DNA of 64,000 nt from Streptomyces sp. Edi4. Its GTDB lineage: Bacteria; Actinomycetota; Actinomycetes; Streptomycetales; Streptomycetaceae. This document shows, one piece after another, positions 25,348-32,872 of the stretch. The notes below the pieces were generated by a model that worked only from the letters and a program-made list of their open reading frames with translations, was not told the DNA's origin and ran no database searches. The stretch is from NCBI RefSeq assembly GCF_040253615.1, contig NZ_JBEJGY010000004.1, positions 3,658,001 to 3,722,000 of the forward strand, read 5' to 3'. How positions within the stretch are numbered: position 1 is the stretch's first letter; each line of letters starts with the position of its first letter. The position numbers and the translations under genes were made by a program.

Positions 25348-25556
25348 GCACGAAGACGCGACCCGAAGCAGCCACGGAATGGGCAGCGGGCACGGTTGGA
25401 GAGGATGTTATGACCGTGCACAAGCTCACCGGACCGCTGCAAGACGCCCGCCGCACTCGGGAGTTGAAAGCGGTATGCGGCGCCGGTAAGGCCAGCGACG
25501 AGAAAGACGTATGGGCTCGCGCCGTGAACTGCCCGCGCTGCCTCGCCACCACATGA
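25344..25556 (+). CDS. Small zinc-ribbon-like protein, fourth gene of the cluster
   Basis: 70 aa: TGPLQDARRTRELKAVCGAG, then ARAVNCPRCLATT, a Cys...CxxC arrangement. ATG 25344 overlaps the previous stop (ATGA). Followed by a long-loop hairpin and then the peptide cassette. Unassigned. Confidence 0.65.
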   Translation: MSTKTRPEAATEWAAGTVGEDVMTVHKLTGPLQDARRTRELKAVCGAGKASDEKDVWARAVNCPRCLATT

Positions 25557-25562
25557 CTCCCG

Positions 25563-25623
25563 CCCCTGCCGGACGTGCCGAATTCGAGGCTCCCCCGTAC
25601 TCGGGTCGGATTCCTGGCAGGGG
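25563..25623 (+). terminator. Possible terminator separating the small-gene cluster from the peptide cassette
   Basis: CCCCTGCC (25563-25570) pairs with GGCAGGGG (25616-25623) across a 45-nt loop. It is weak and may instead allow read-through into the cassette. Confidence 0.4.
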
Positions 25624-25702
25624 TGGGGCTAAGCCCGTTTGGTTGCTCGCGTGACGGTCGGCAACCGAATGGTTCAAGAGAAGCACTACGAAAGGGAAGC
25701 CA

Positions 25703-25822
25703 ATGATCAGGATCTATGAGGCCAACGGCGGAGACGGATTGCCCGGCGAGCCTGCCCCGCCGCCCCCGCCTCCCACCCCGGACGGTGGCCCCGGCGTTCC
25801 CAACCCGCCGAAGGCCGCCTAA
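25703..25822 (+). CDS. 39-residue Pro/Gly-rich peptide, candidate RiPP precursor
   Basis: ATG 25703 has AAAGGGAAG just upstream, a strong Shine-Dalgarno. N-terminus MIRIYEANGGDGLPGEPAP, a run of six prolines at residues 19-24, then TPDGGPGVPNPPKAA. Asn8-Gly9, Asp11-Gly12 and Asp27-Gly28 are exactly the dipeptides most prone to aspartimide formation. There is no Cys or Ser and only one Thr, which argues against lanthipeptides. The stop is 3 bp before the methyltransferase start, implying coupled translation. I infer a substrate of that enzyme. Leader/core boundaries are unknown and no protease or exporter gene is adjacent. Confidence 0.7.
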   Translation: MIRIYEANGGDGLPGEPAPPPPPPTPDGGPGVPNPPKAA

Positions 25823-25825
25823 CCA

Positions 25826-27001
25826 GTGACCACCAACGCACACCAGGAGCGCCCCAGCCGTACTGAGCTGGGGCGCGTCCTCATGTCTGGGGGCGCGCTC
25901 ACTTCGGATTGGGCCCCCTCGTTCGCTGCGGTCCCCCGTGCCTCATTCCTGCCGGACCTCATTTGGCCGTTCGACATGAAGACGGGGCAGAGCGTTCCCG
26001 TGTCACGGTCGGAAGATCCGGATCTCTGGTTCGGGTACGCAGACTCTGACGTTCCCGTTGTGACCCAATGGGACGACGGCAAGCACACCGGTACTGAACC
26101 TGGGGAAGTATCCACGTCTTCGGCTTCTATGCCGTCCGTCGTGTTCCGGATGCTCAGTGATCTAGACGTGAAGCCCGGTAACCGTGTCTTGGAAATCGGC
26201 ACGGGCACCGGATGGAACGCCGCATTGCTGGCGCACCGGTTGAGGTCTGAGAACGTCGTCACCGTGGAACTTGATCCGGTCGTTGCCGCCGACGCACGCA
26301 CGGCCCTGAACGCGTTCGGGCTTGGTGCTCTGGTCATCAATCGCGATGGCCTCAAGGGCTACCCGGAAGGGGGGCCGTACGACCGGATCATTGCCACGTG
26401 CGGTTTCCGGTCCATCCCGTTCACATGGGTTGAGCAGAGCAGACCCGGCGCGGTCATTGTCGCCCCGTGGGGGACTCATTACGGCAACGGTGACGCCGTG
26501 GCCCGGTTGGTCGTCGCGGACGACGGACAGAGCGCCACGGGGTCGTTTACGGGGCCGGTGGAGTTCATGAAGGCGCGAGCCCAACGCCTTTCGACTGTCG
26601 TGCACGCTGAGTACGTCAGCGGCAGCGTGGCCGACCGTGACAAGTCGTCCACCACGATCACGGAAGACGCCTTCATGGGGGCCCAGTTCAGCCCCCAGCG
26701 GTTCGCAATGGGCCTCAAGGTCCGCAACTGCGTTCACGTCGTGGCCGACAAGCGCGACGGGGAACGGCCCGTGTGGTTCTACGGACTCACGGACCGATCA
26801 TGGGCGTGCGTCATGTTCCGTGACGGCGACGAAGCGCAGGTGTGGCAATCCGGCCCCCGCCGACTATGGGACGAAGCCGAAGCGGCTTACCGATGGTGGA
26901 TGGAGAAGGGCAAGCCGGGACACAAGCGCTTCGGGCTCACGGTCTCGGGGGATGGTCAGCGCGCGTGGCTGGACGATCCCGCCGAGTCCTGGCCAGTCTG
27001 A
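25826..27001 (+). CDS. Protein-L-isoaspartate O-methyltransferase homologue, candidate peptide-modifying enzyme
   Basis: 391 aa. Residues about 95-230 are a PIMT-type fold: VSTSSASMPSVVFRML where PIMT has its substrate loop, SAM motif VLEIGTGTGWNAALL (121-135), VTVELDP (146-151), IIATCGFRSIPFTWVEQSRP and GAVIVAPWG. Ordinary repair PIMT ends near 210-220 residues. This protein has an additional C-terminal domain of about 160 residues (DAFMGAQFSPQRFAMG, then HKRFGLTVSGDGQRAWLD), seen in methyltransferases of actinobacterial RiPP clusters. Methylation of an Asp side chain would promote succinimide formation. No ATP-grasp, LanM or radical-SAM gene is nearby. GTG 25826 follows the peptide stop by 3 bp. 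Confidence 0.88.
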   Translation: MTTNAHQERPSRTELGRVLMSGGALTSDWAPSFAAVPRASFLPDLIWPFDMKTGQSVPVSRSEDPDLWFGYADSDVPVVTQWDDGKHTGTEPGEVSTSSASMPSVVFRMLSDLDVKPGNRVLEIGTGTGWNAALLAHRLRSENVVTVELDPVVAADARTALNAFGLGALVINRDGLKGYPEGGPYDRIIATCGFRSIPFTWVEQSRPGAVIVAPWGTHYGNGDAVARLVVADDGQSATGSFTGPVEFMKARAQRLSTVVHAEYVSGSVADRDKSSTTITEDAFMGAQFSPQRFAMGLKVRNCVHVVADKRDGERPVWFYGLTDRSWACVMFRDGDEAQVWQSGPRRLWDEAEAAYRWWMEKGKPGHKRFGLTVSGDGQRAWLDDPAESWPV

Positions 27002-27015
27002 ACCGCTGAACCAGC

Positions 27016-27057
27016 GGCCCCGTCTGTGCTTCGCCCTTGTGGCGCATGGGCGGGGCC
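27016..27057 (+). terminator. Terminator after the methyltransferase gene
   Basis: GGCCCCG (27016-27022) pairs with CGGGGCC (27051-27057), 15 bp after the stop and just inside attR. Confidence 0.55.
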
Positions 27058-27073
27058 CTTGGCGTCTATGTAT

Positions 27074-27111
27074 GGTTACGCCAGGCACTCGCCTTCATGT
27101 CCTGTGTTCAA
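27074..27111 (+). other. attR: element/tadA junction at the cassette end
   Basis: Half-site GGTTACGCCAGGCACTCG (27074-27091), then the shared CC (27092-27093), then tadA sequence TTCATGTCCTGTGTTC. The half-site is the imperfect inverse of 18241-18258. The tadA stop codon (27076-27078) is supplied by the element. Confidence 0.88.
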
Positions 27112-28029
27112 GGCGCTCAGCAGGTCGGTCACCTCGGCGCCGCGCACCTCCCCCACGACCAGTCGGTCCGGGCGCATCCGCAGGGCCTGGCGCACCAGGT
27201 CCCGCAGCGTCACCAGGCCCGCGCCCTCCTGATTGGCGGGGCGCGCTTCGAGGCGTACGACATGGGGGTGGTCGGGGCGCAGTTCGGCGGAGTCCTCCGC
27301 CAGGACGATCCGCTCCCCCGGGCCGACCAGGCCGAGCAGGGTCGACAGGAGGGTGGTCTTGCCGGTGCCGGTACCGCCACTGATCAGGAAGGACACCCGG
27401 GCCTCGATGAGCGCCCGCAGCAACTGATCGCCGTCCGGCGTCACCGTGCCCGCAGCCGTGAGTTCGGCCAGCGAGAACGCCTTCAGCCGCACCACTCGCA
27501 GCGAAAGACAGGCCGAGCCGACGGCCACCGGCTCCAGGACGGCGTGCATCCGCGTGCCGTCCGGCAGTCGCGCGTCCACCCAGGGCCTGGCGTCGTCGAG
27601 CCGGCGGCCCGCCACGGCGGCGAGGCGCTGTGCGAGGCGCCGTACGGCCGTCGCGTCGGCGAAACGGATCCCGGTCAGTTCGAGACCACCGCCCCGGTCC
27701 ACCCATACCCGGTCGGGCGCGGAGACCAGGACGTCGGTGACGTCAGGGTCGGCGAGCAGTGGTTCGAGCGGGCCCGTGCCCACCAGCTCGGACCTCAACT
27801 CCTCGGCGCCGCCCAGCACTTCGGCGTCCCCCAGCAGCCGCCCCTGGGCGCGCAGCGCGGCCGCGACCCTGGCGGGGGTGGGCTCGGCGCCGCTCTGCGC
27901 GAGCCTTTGCCGTACGGCGTCGAGCAGCGGGGGCCCGGCGCTCCACGCGTGCGGACCCGAGGGCCGCGCCCCGGCGGTGGGGCCGGGCGTTGTCTGAGTC
28001 GGCCGGCCCCTGTCCGGCAGGCCGTTCAC
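27076..28029 (-). pseudogene. tadA: tadA (cpaF) N-terminal fragment of the Flp-pilus secretion ATPase
   Basis: 317 codons: about 313 native residues plus ECLA from the element. It retains Walker A ISGGTGTGKTTLLSTLL, the Asp box ERIVLAEDSAELRP and Walker B PDRLVVGEVRGAEVTDLLSA, ending at ALNTGHEG. The missing His box and C-terminus lie at 17938-18240. Native length would be about 413 aa, normal for TadA/CpaF. Start GTG 28029 overlaps the ssd stop (GTGA). A truncated protein may still be made but should be inactive. Confidence 0.92.
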
Positions 28030-29141
28030 GAGAGCGCTTCCCCGGCGAGGCCGCCGGCCAGCGCCTGGTCCCAGAAGGCCGCGCAGAATCGGGCCAGCGG
28101 TCCGCGCGCAGCGCTTCCCGGTGGCGCCCCGCCCTCCTGAGCCTCCAAAAGGCCCGGCTCCAGCGGTAGTTCACCGGCAAGGGGCAGGCCGAGGGCGGTG
28201 GCCACCCATTGCTCGTCCAGCCCGGCCGCGCAGGGGCCCCGTACCACCGCGCGCAGGTCGCGCAGCACCATGCCGACCGACGAGGCGACCCGGTTCGCCG
28301 CCGCGACCGCGCGCAGCTCGGCCGGGACCACGAGCAGTCCGAGGTCCAGCTGCGCCAGCGCTTCCACCACCGCGTCGTCGATGCGGCGCGGCAGGTCGAC
28401 GACGACCACTCCGCCCCGTCGGCGGGCCGCCGCGAGCACCGCGCGCATCGCCTCCCCCGGGATCACCACGCTGTCCCCCCGGTCCCAGCTGAGGACCCTC
28501 AACTGATGCAGGCGTGGCAGCGACTCCTCCAGGGCGCCGCCTGCGACGCGTCCACGCGAAGCGGCGAAATCCGGCCACCGCCGGCCGTCGGTGTGCTCCC
28601 CGCCGAGCAGTACGTCCAGGCCGCCGCCGAGGGGATCGCCGTCGATGAGCATGGTGCGACGCCCGGAGCGCGCGGCGGTCACCGCGAGGGCGCACGCCAG
28701 CGTCGAGGCGCCGGCACCGCCGCGGCCGCCGATCACCCCGACGGTCAGAGCGGGCCGCCCCACACCTTCCGCGGCGTCCGCGATCCGGTCCACCAGCCAT
28801 GGCTCGGCGTCGGGCAACCGCAGCACATGGTCAGCCCCGAGCTCCACCGCCGCCTGCCACACGCCCGGGTCGTCCTGGTCCCGGCCCACCAGGAGCACCC
28901 CGCGTCTGCGGGAGGCACCGCGCAGCCGGGGCGCCGCGTCGTCGCCGACCAGGATCAGCGGCGCGCTCTCCCAGCCGCCCTCGCGGCCGGGCACCCCGTG
29001 GCACACCTCGGGCTCGGTGCCCGCCGCGGCGCACAGGCGCAGCAGATCATCGAGCAGGTCCTCGTCCTCGGTCACGATCAGCGGCCCGCCACGGCGCCCC
29101 TCCGCGCCCTGCGGCCTCTCGGAAGCCATGGATCCGTCCAT
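28026..29141 (-). CDS. ssd: CpaE/Ssd-like septum-site-determining ATPase, Tad operon leader
   Basis: 371 aa. An N-terminal receiver-like domain (LIVTEDEDLLDDLLRLC) is followed by a MinD/ParA-type domain with deviant Walker A GVIGGRGGAGASTLACAL, LIDGDPLGGGLDVLLGGE and VVVDLPRRIDD. Ssd proteins head actinobacterial tad operons and are thought to localise the machinery. ATG 29141 is preferred (GGGGG about 9 nt upstream). A TTG at 29252 and an ATG at 29129 are in frame. It overlaps tadA by 4 bp. Confidence 0.85.
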   Translation of the reverse strand: MDGSMASERPQGAEGRRGGPLIVTEDEDLLDDLLRLCAAAGTEPEVCHGVPGREGGWESAPLILVGDDAAPRLRGASRRRGVLLVGRDQDDPGVWQAAVELGADHVLRLPDAEPWLVDRIADAAEGVGRPALTVGVIGGRGGAGASTLACALAVTAARSGRRTMLIDGDPLGGGLDVLLGGEHTDGRRWPDFAASRGRVAGGALEESLPRLHQLRVLSWDRGDSVVIPGEAMRAVLAAARRRGGVVVVDLPRRIDDAVVEALAQLDLGLLVVPAELRAVAAANRVASSVGMVLRDLRAVVRGPCAAGLDEQWVATALGLPLAGELPLEPGLLEAQEGGAPPGSAARGPLARFCAAFWDQALAGGLAGEALS

Positions 29142-29417
29142 GATTTCCGCCCCCTCTCCCTGCGATTCCCCGTGTTCGCGTACTTCGCGATCTGGAATCA
29201 CGGTGGAGGGCGGCCCGAAATAATGTGGATCTTGGTCGAAATCTGTGGACAACTACTCGCGTTGTGAATATCCCGTTCACCTATACCGGTGACTTTCCCC
29301 AGCGCAGCATAGCCACTACACACAGTTACCGAGACAGGGCGCGACGGGAACGTGCGCGGCGGAGCCGAGGGGAGGGGCGAGGAAGGCGTCCGAGGCCGAA
29401 AACGCGTCTGGACATGC

Positions 29418-29452
29418 GACGACCCCCGCCGGGGGGGAGAGCGGGGGTCGTC
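29418..29452. repeat. Perfect 12-bp inverted repeat in the ssd/HAD divergent intergenic region
   Basis: GACGACCCCCGC (29418-29429) and GCGGGGGTCGTC (29441-29452) with an 11-nt loop. The 445-bp intergenic region (29142-29586) holds no other gene that I can see. The hairpin would fold in the 5' leader of the HAD transcript and could act as an attenuator, or be a terminator stopping read-through. Confidence 0.65.
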
Positions 29453-29586
29453 CCCACGGTCGACTCGGGGGGGAGGAGTCGGACCGGGTTAGCACGGTCG
29501 CGAACGATCCGTGACTTCCATGGTGTACCCGAGAGCCTTCTCAGGCAAACCCACGCGCCCCAGCTTACGCCGAATGGTGGGCGCCT

Positions 29587-30420
29587 ATGCTCGGTCTCGT
29601 GGAAAACCACTCGTTGCCGCGTACCGCCGCCTTCTTCGACTTGGACAAGACTGTCATTGCCAAGTCGTCGACGTTGACCTTCAGCAAGTCCTTCTATCAA
29701 GGAGGGCTGATCAACCGCCGCGCCGTACTGCGCACCGCGTACGCGCAGTTCGTATTCCTCGCCGGCGGGGCCGACCATGATCAGATGGAAGGGATGCGGG
29801 AGTATCTGTCCGCCCTGTGCAAGGGCTGGAACGTCCAGCAGGTCAAGGAGATCGTCGCCGAGACGCTGCACGACCTGATCGACCCGATCATCTATGACGA
29901 GGCCGCCTCGCTCATCGAGGAGCACCACGCGGCCGGCCGGGACGTGGTGATCGTGTCGACCTCGGGCGCCGAGGTCGTCGAGCCGATCGGTGAACTGCTG
30001 GGGGCGGACCGGGTGGTGGCCACCAGGATGGTGGTCGGCGAGGACGGCTGCTTCACGGGGGATGTGGAGTACTACGCCTACGGGCCCACCAAGGCCGAGG
30101 CCGTCAAGGAACTGGCCGCGTCCGAGGGTTACGACCTGACGCGGTGCTACGCCTACAGCGACTCGGCGACCGACGTCCCGATGCTGGAGTCGGTCGGCCA
30201 CCCCTACGCGGTCAATCCGGACCGGGCGCTGCGCCGCGAGGCCGCCGCCAGAGACTGGCCGGTTCTCGTCTTCAACCGACCGGTCAGGCTCAAGCAACGG
30301 TTGCCCGTCATTCCGATGCCGCCCCGGTCCGCGCTGCTGGCGGCAGCCGTCGGCGCGGCCGCCGCCACGGCAGGCATCGTCTGGTACACGGCCCGCAAGC
30401 GCGGCTCCGTCTCCGCCTGA
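29587..30420 (+). CDS. HAD-IB family hydrolase/phosphatase with C-terminal membrane anchor
   Basis: 277 aa. The HAD motif I is AAFFDLDKTVIAKS (nucleophile Asp18, acid Asp20), motif II is VIVSTSGAEVVEP, and motif IV is YAYSDSATDVPMLESVG. The cap and spacing are those of the SerB-like HAD-IB subgroup common in actinobacteria. A terminal hydrophobic helix (SALLAAAVGAAAATAGIVWY) followed by basic residues suggests membrane tethering. Start ATG 29587 (MLGLVENHSLPRT). Substrate unknown. Confidence 0.9.
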   Translation: MLGLVENHSLPRTAAFFDLDKTVIAKSSTLTFSKSFYQGGLINRRAVLRTAYAQFVFLAGGADHDQMEGMREYLSALCKGWNVQQVKEIVAETLHDLIDPIIYDEAASLIEEHHAAGRDVVIVSTSGAEVVEPIGELLGADRVVATRMVVGEDGCFTGDVEYYAYGPTKAEAVKELAASEGYDLTRCYAYSDSATDVPMLESVGHPYAVNPDRALRREAAARDWPVLVFNRPVRLKQRLPVIPMPPRSALLAAAVGAAAATAGIVWYTARKRGSVSA

Positions 30421-30553
30421 GGCGCGGCCGGGATAAGCCGGCCTAACGGGGCGTGCCCCAAGGATTGGTGAACGCCCGCCGACACGGGTTGGCGGACGCC
30501 CGCCGAAAACGGTAGTCCGATTTAGTCCTGTTTGAACCTAAAAGTAAAGAACT

Positions 30554-30751
30554 GTGAGTAGGGGTTTCGCTTCTCGCCGTACCGGAGTAGAAAGGACTCA
30601 ACGGCCCGCGAGACCTGGGACATCCGAGAGGATCACCTTCTACGCAGCAAGGCCCCACGGACCGCGCATGGACATCGAGCACCCACGCGACGTCGACCCG
30701 TCGATTACGGGCCAGCCGCACCAGGTGAACGGGCAGAGAATCCCGGCCTGA
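30554..30751 (+). CDS. Doubtful 65-residue ORF in the gap after the HAD gene
   Basis: GTG 30554, ending MDIEHPRDVDPSITGQPHQV and a few more residues. An AT-rich stretch at 30515-30555 could be its promoter, but there is no strong Shine-Dalgarno and no recognisable domain. An internal ATG at 30668 would leave 27 residues. Bases 30421-30553 otherwise hold only a short GGCCGG/CCGGCC hairpin at 30426-30443 and a repeated GACGCCCGCCG. Confidence 0.25.
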   Translation: MSRGFASRRTGVERTQRPARPGTSERITFYAARPHGPRMDIEHPRDVDPSITGQPHQVNGQRIPA

Positions 30752-30785
30752 TGGGCAACCTTCGAGGACGCTTGGTAACACGGTG

Positions 30786-30965
30786 GACATGCCAGCGGCG
30801 GTATCGGTCTCCGATACCGCCGCAACCCTTGTCCGGCCGGGGGTTCCCGCCAGAACGCCGCGCTACGCCGCGCGGGACATGCCAGCGGCGGTACCGGTCT
30901 CCGATACCGCCGCAACCCTTGTCCCGCCGGGAGTTCCCGCCAGAACGCCGCGCTACGCCGCGCCG
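30786..30965. repeat. Two tandem 90-bp repeats, each with a strong hairpin
   Basis: Copies at 30786-30875 and 30876-30965 are nearly identical. Each contains GCGGCGGTATCGG, then TCT, then CCGATACCGCCGC: a perfect 13-bp stem in copy 1 and one mismatch in copy 2. Copy 2 runs 13 bp into the 3' end of the minus-strand Fic-like gene. They probably serve as a double terminator between convergent transcripts. Confidence 0.85.
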
Positions 30966-31771
30966 CGTTGAAGCGCCTCGCACACCGCCGTCGACTCGCG
31001 CACCCCGAGTTCGACCGCGTCGGCGCAGTGGGTGATCCAGGCCGCCATCCCCTGCGGGGTGCCGGACAGATAGCCCTCGAAGGCCGCCGCGTAGGCCGCG
31101 CGCCCCAGCTCGGCGTGGCCCACCTCGGCCGGGCAGATCGCCTTCGGGTCGAGGCCGCTGCCGATGAGCACGATCCGCTCGGCGGTGCGGGCGACCAGCC
31201 CGTTGCAGGAGGTGAAGGGCCGCAGCGCGAGCAGTTCACCGTGCACGATGGCGGCGGTGACCAGAGCGGGCGCCTCGCCGCCCGCGATGATCAGCCGGGA
31301 CAGCCCGTCGAGGCGGCCGGCCACCTCGTCCGCACCCGGCAGCACGCTCTCGATCAGGGGCTCGTCGACGCTCTCGCCGCCCTGGCGGGGCCGTCCCACC
31401 GTCTCGCCCGCGTCCGCCGCCGCCACCAGATGCAGCCGGGCGAGCACCCGCAACGGCGACTGCCGCCAGATGGACAGGAGTTGACCCGCCTCGGCGGTCA
31501 GCCGCAGTGCGGCGCCCACCGTGCGCGCCTCGGGATCGGCGGCGAAGTCCGTACGCCGCCGCACCTCTTCCAGCGCCCAGTCCGCACCGGACAGGGCGGC
31601 GCTGCCGCGGGCTCCGCGCAGCGCCGCCTCCGAGGTGATCTCGTTGCTGCGGCGCCGCATCACACGGTGCCCGTAGACCCGGTCCACAGCCTTGCGCACC
31701 CGGTCCACGGCATCCGGGACGCCCGGCAGCCCGCCGAGGGCGACAAGAGGGTCAGCGGCGTTCGTACTCAT
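30953..31771 (-). CDS. Fic-fold protein with degenerate active-site motif
   Basis: 272 aa, helical. VHGELLALRPFTSCNGLVAR aligns with the Fic core HPFxxGNGR, but the catalytic His and the first Gly are absent. AMP-transfer by the normal mechanism is therefore unlikely. Conserved in Streptomyces as a putative oxidoreductase next to the ATPase at 31874, from which it diverges. Start ATG 31771 (MSTNAADPL). An in-frame GTG at 31828 adds 19 basic residues that look like promoter sequence. The last residues overlap a 90-bp repeat. Confidence 0.7.
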   Translation of the reverse strand: MSTNAADPLVALGGLPGVPDAVDRVRKAVDRVYGHRVMRRRSNEITSEAALRGARGSAALSGADWALEEVRRRTDFAADPEARTVGAALRLTAEAGQLLSIWRQSPLRVLARLHLVAAADAGETVGRPRQGGESVDEPLIESVLPGADEVAGRLDGLSRLIIAGGEAPALVTAAIVHGELLALRPFTSCNGLVARTAERIVLIGSGLDPKAICPAEVGHAELGRAAYAAAFEGYLSGTPQGMAAWITHCADAVELGVRESTAVCEALQRGAA

Positions 31772-31873
31772 AGGTAAGGAGGCTACGCGTCCGCAAGCCG
31801 CACCCCACCTTCGAGTGGTCTTCTTCACTCGCCTCGCACACTTACCGCCACCATACGATTACCGTTGGTGAAC

Positions 31874-32872
31874 ATGAAGATCGCTTTCGTGGGCAAGGGC
31901 GGCAGCGGGAAAACGACGCTGTCCTCGCTCTTCATCCGTCATCTCACCGCCAACGAGGCCGCCGTCGTCGCGGTCGACGCCGACATCAACCAGCACCTCG
32001 GGGCCGCGCTCGGGCTCGACGAGGCGGAGGCCGCCGCGCTGCCCGCCATGGGCGCCCATCTGCCGCTCATCAAGGAGTACCTGCGGGGCACCAATCCGCG
32101 CATCGCCTCCACCGAGTCGATGATCAAGACAACGCCGCCCGGTCACGGCTCCCGCCTGCTGCGGGTGCGCGAGGCGAACCCGGTGTACGAGGCGTGCGCC
32201 CGGCGGGTGGCGCTCGACGACGGGGACATCCGCCTGATGGCGACCGGCCCCTTCACCGAGTCCGACCTGGGCGTGGCCTGCTACCACTCGAAGGTCGGCG
32301 CGGTGGAGCTGTGCCTGAACCACCTGGTGGACGGCATGGACGAGTACGTCGTCGTCGACATGACGGCGGGCTCCGACTCGTTCGCCTCCGGCATGTTCAC
32401 GCGCTTCGACATGACCTTCCTGGTGGCCGAGCCGACCCGTAAGGGCGTCTCCGTATACCGCCAGTACAAGGAGTACGCCCGGGACTACGGGGTCGCGCTC
32501 AAGGTCGTCGGCAACAAGGTGCAGGGCCAGGACGACGTGGACTTTCTGCGCGCCGAGGTGGGCGACGACCTCTTGGTCACGGTGGGCCACTCCGACTGGG
32601 TGCGCGCCATGGAGAAGGGCCGCCCCTCGCGTTTCGAGCTCCTTGAGGCCGACAACCGGCTCGCCCTCCAGACGTTGCAGAACGCGGCGGACGACTCCTA
32701 TGGGAACCGCGACTGGGACCGCTACACGCGCCAGATGGTGCACTTCCATCTGAAGAACGCGCAGAGCTGGGGCAACGCGAAGACCGGGGCCGACCTGGCG
32801 GCGCAGGTGGACCCCGGTTTCGTCCTGAGCGAGCGGCTGATCGCGGAGGTCAGCGAGCCGCAGCCTGCCTGA
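31874..32872 (+). CDS. CooC/MinD-like P-loop ATPase
   Basis: About 332 aa. Starts MKIAFVGKGGSGKTTLSSL with the deviant Walker A, then VVAVDADINQHLGAALGL (switch I), YVVVDMTAGSDSFASGMFTR (Walker B) and FLVAEPTRKGVSVYRQYKEY. CooC-type proteins help insert metals into enzymes; a maturation or positioning role is possible. In-frame GTG 31868 and TTG 31865 lie just upstream. The 3' end overlaps the convergent lipoprotein gene by 23 bp. Confidence 0.85.
   Translation: MKIAFVGKGGSGKTTLSSLFIRHLTANEAAVVAVDADINQHLGAALGLDEAEAAALPAMGAHLPLIKEYLRGTNPRIASTESMIKTTPPGHGSRLLRVREANPVYEACARRVALDDGDIRLMATGPFTESDLGVACYHSKVGAVELCLNHLVDGMDEYVVVDMTAGSDSFASGMFTRFDMTFLVAEPTRKGVSVYRQYKEYARDYGVALKVVGNKVQGQDDVDFLRAEVGDDLLVTVGHSDWVRAMEKGRPSRFELLEADNRLALQTLQNAADDSYGNRDWDRYTRQMVHFHLKNAQSWGNAKTGADLAAQVDPGFVLSERLIAEVSEPQPA

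Larger units (their letters stand above)
18239..27093. mobile_element. 8.86-kb serine-integrase element (putative capsid-encoding phage satellite) inserted in tadA
   Basis: Bounded by attL and attR. Contents in order: serine integrase, structured non-coding region, protease-capsid fusion, three small phage-type genes and a 60-residue gene, divergent XRE-DUF5753/DUF397, four tiny overlapping genes, then a peptide/isoaspartate-methyltransferase cassette. There is no portal, large terminase, tail or replication gene, so it is not a complete prophage. Removing 18239-27091 and joining the flanks at one CC restores tadA in frame (GHE-GG-IGTVHAN), which supports these exact ends. Resemblance to capsid-forming satellites is inference. 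Confidence 0.9.

Noticed and set aside
25703..27001. Graspetide or lanthipeptide cluster
   Set aside because: No ATP-grasp ligase, LanM/LanB/LanC or transporter nearby, and the peptide has no Cys or Ser and only one Thr.
18239..27093. Complete prophage
   Set aside because: No portal, large terminase, tail, lysis or replication genes; only protease-capsid and small genes are present.
30786..30965. CRISPR array
   Set aside because: Only two long contiguous copies without unique spacers, and no cas genes in the window.
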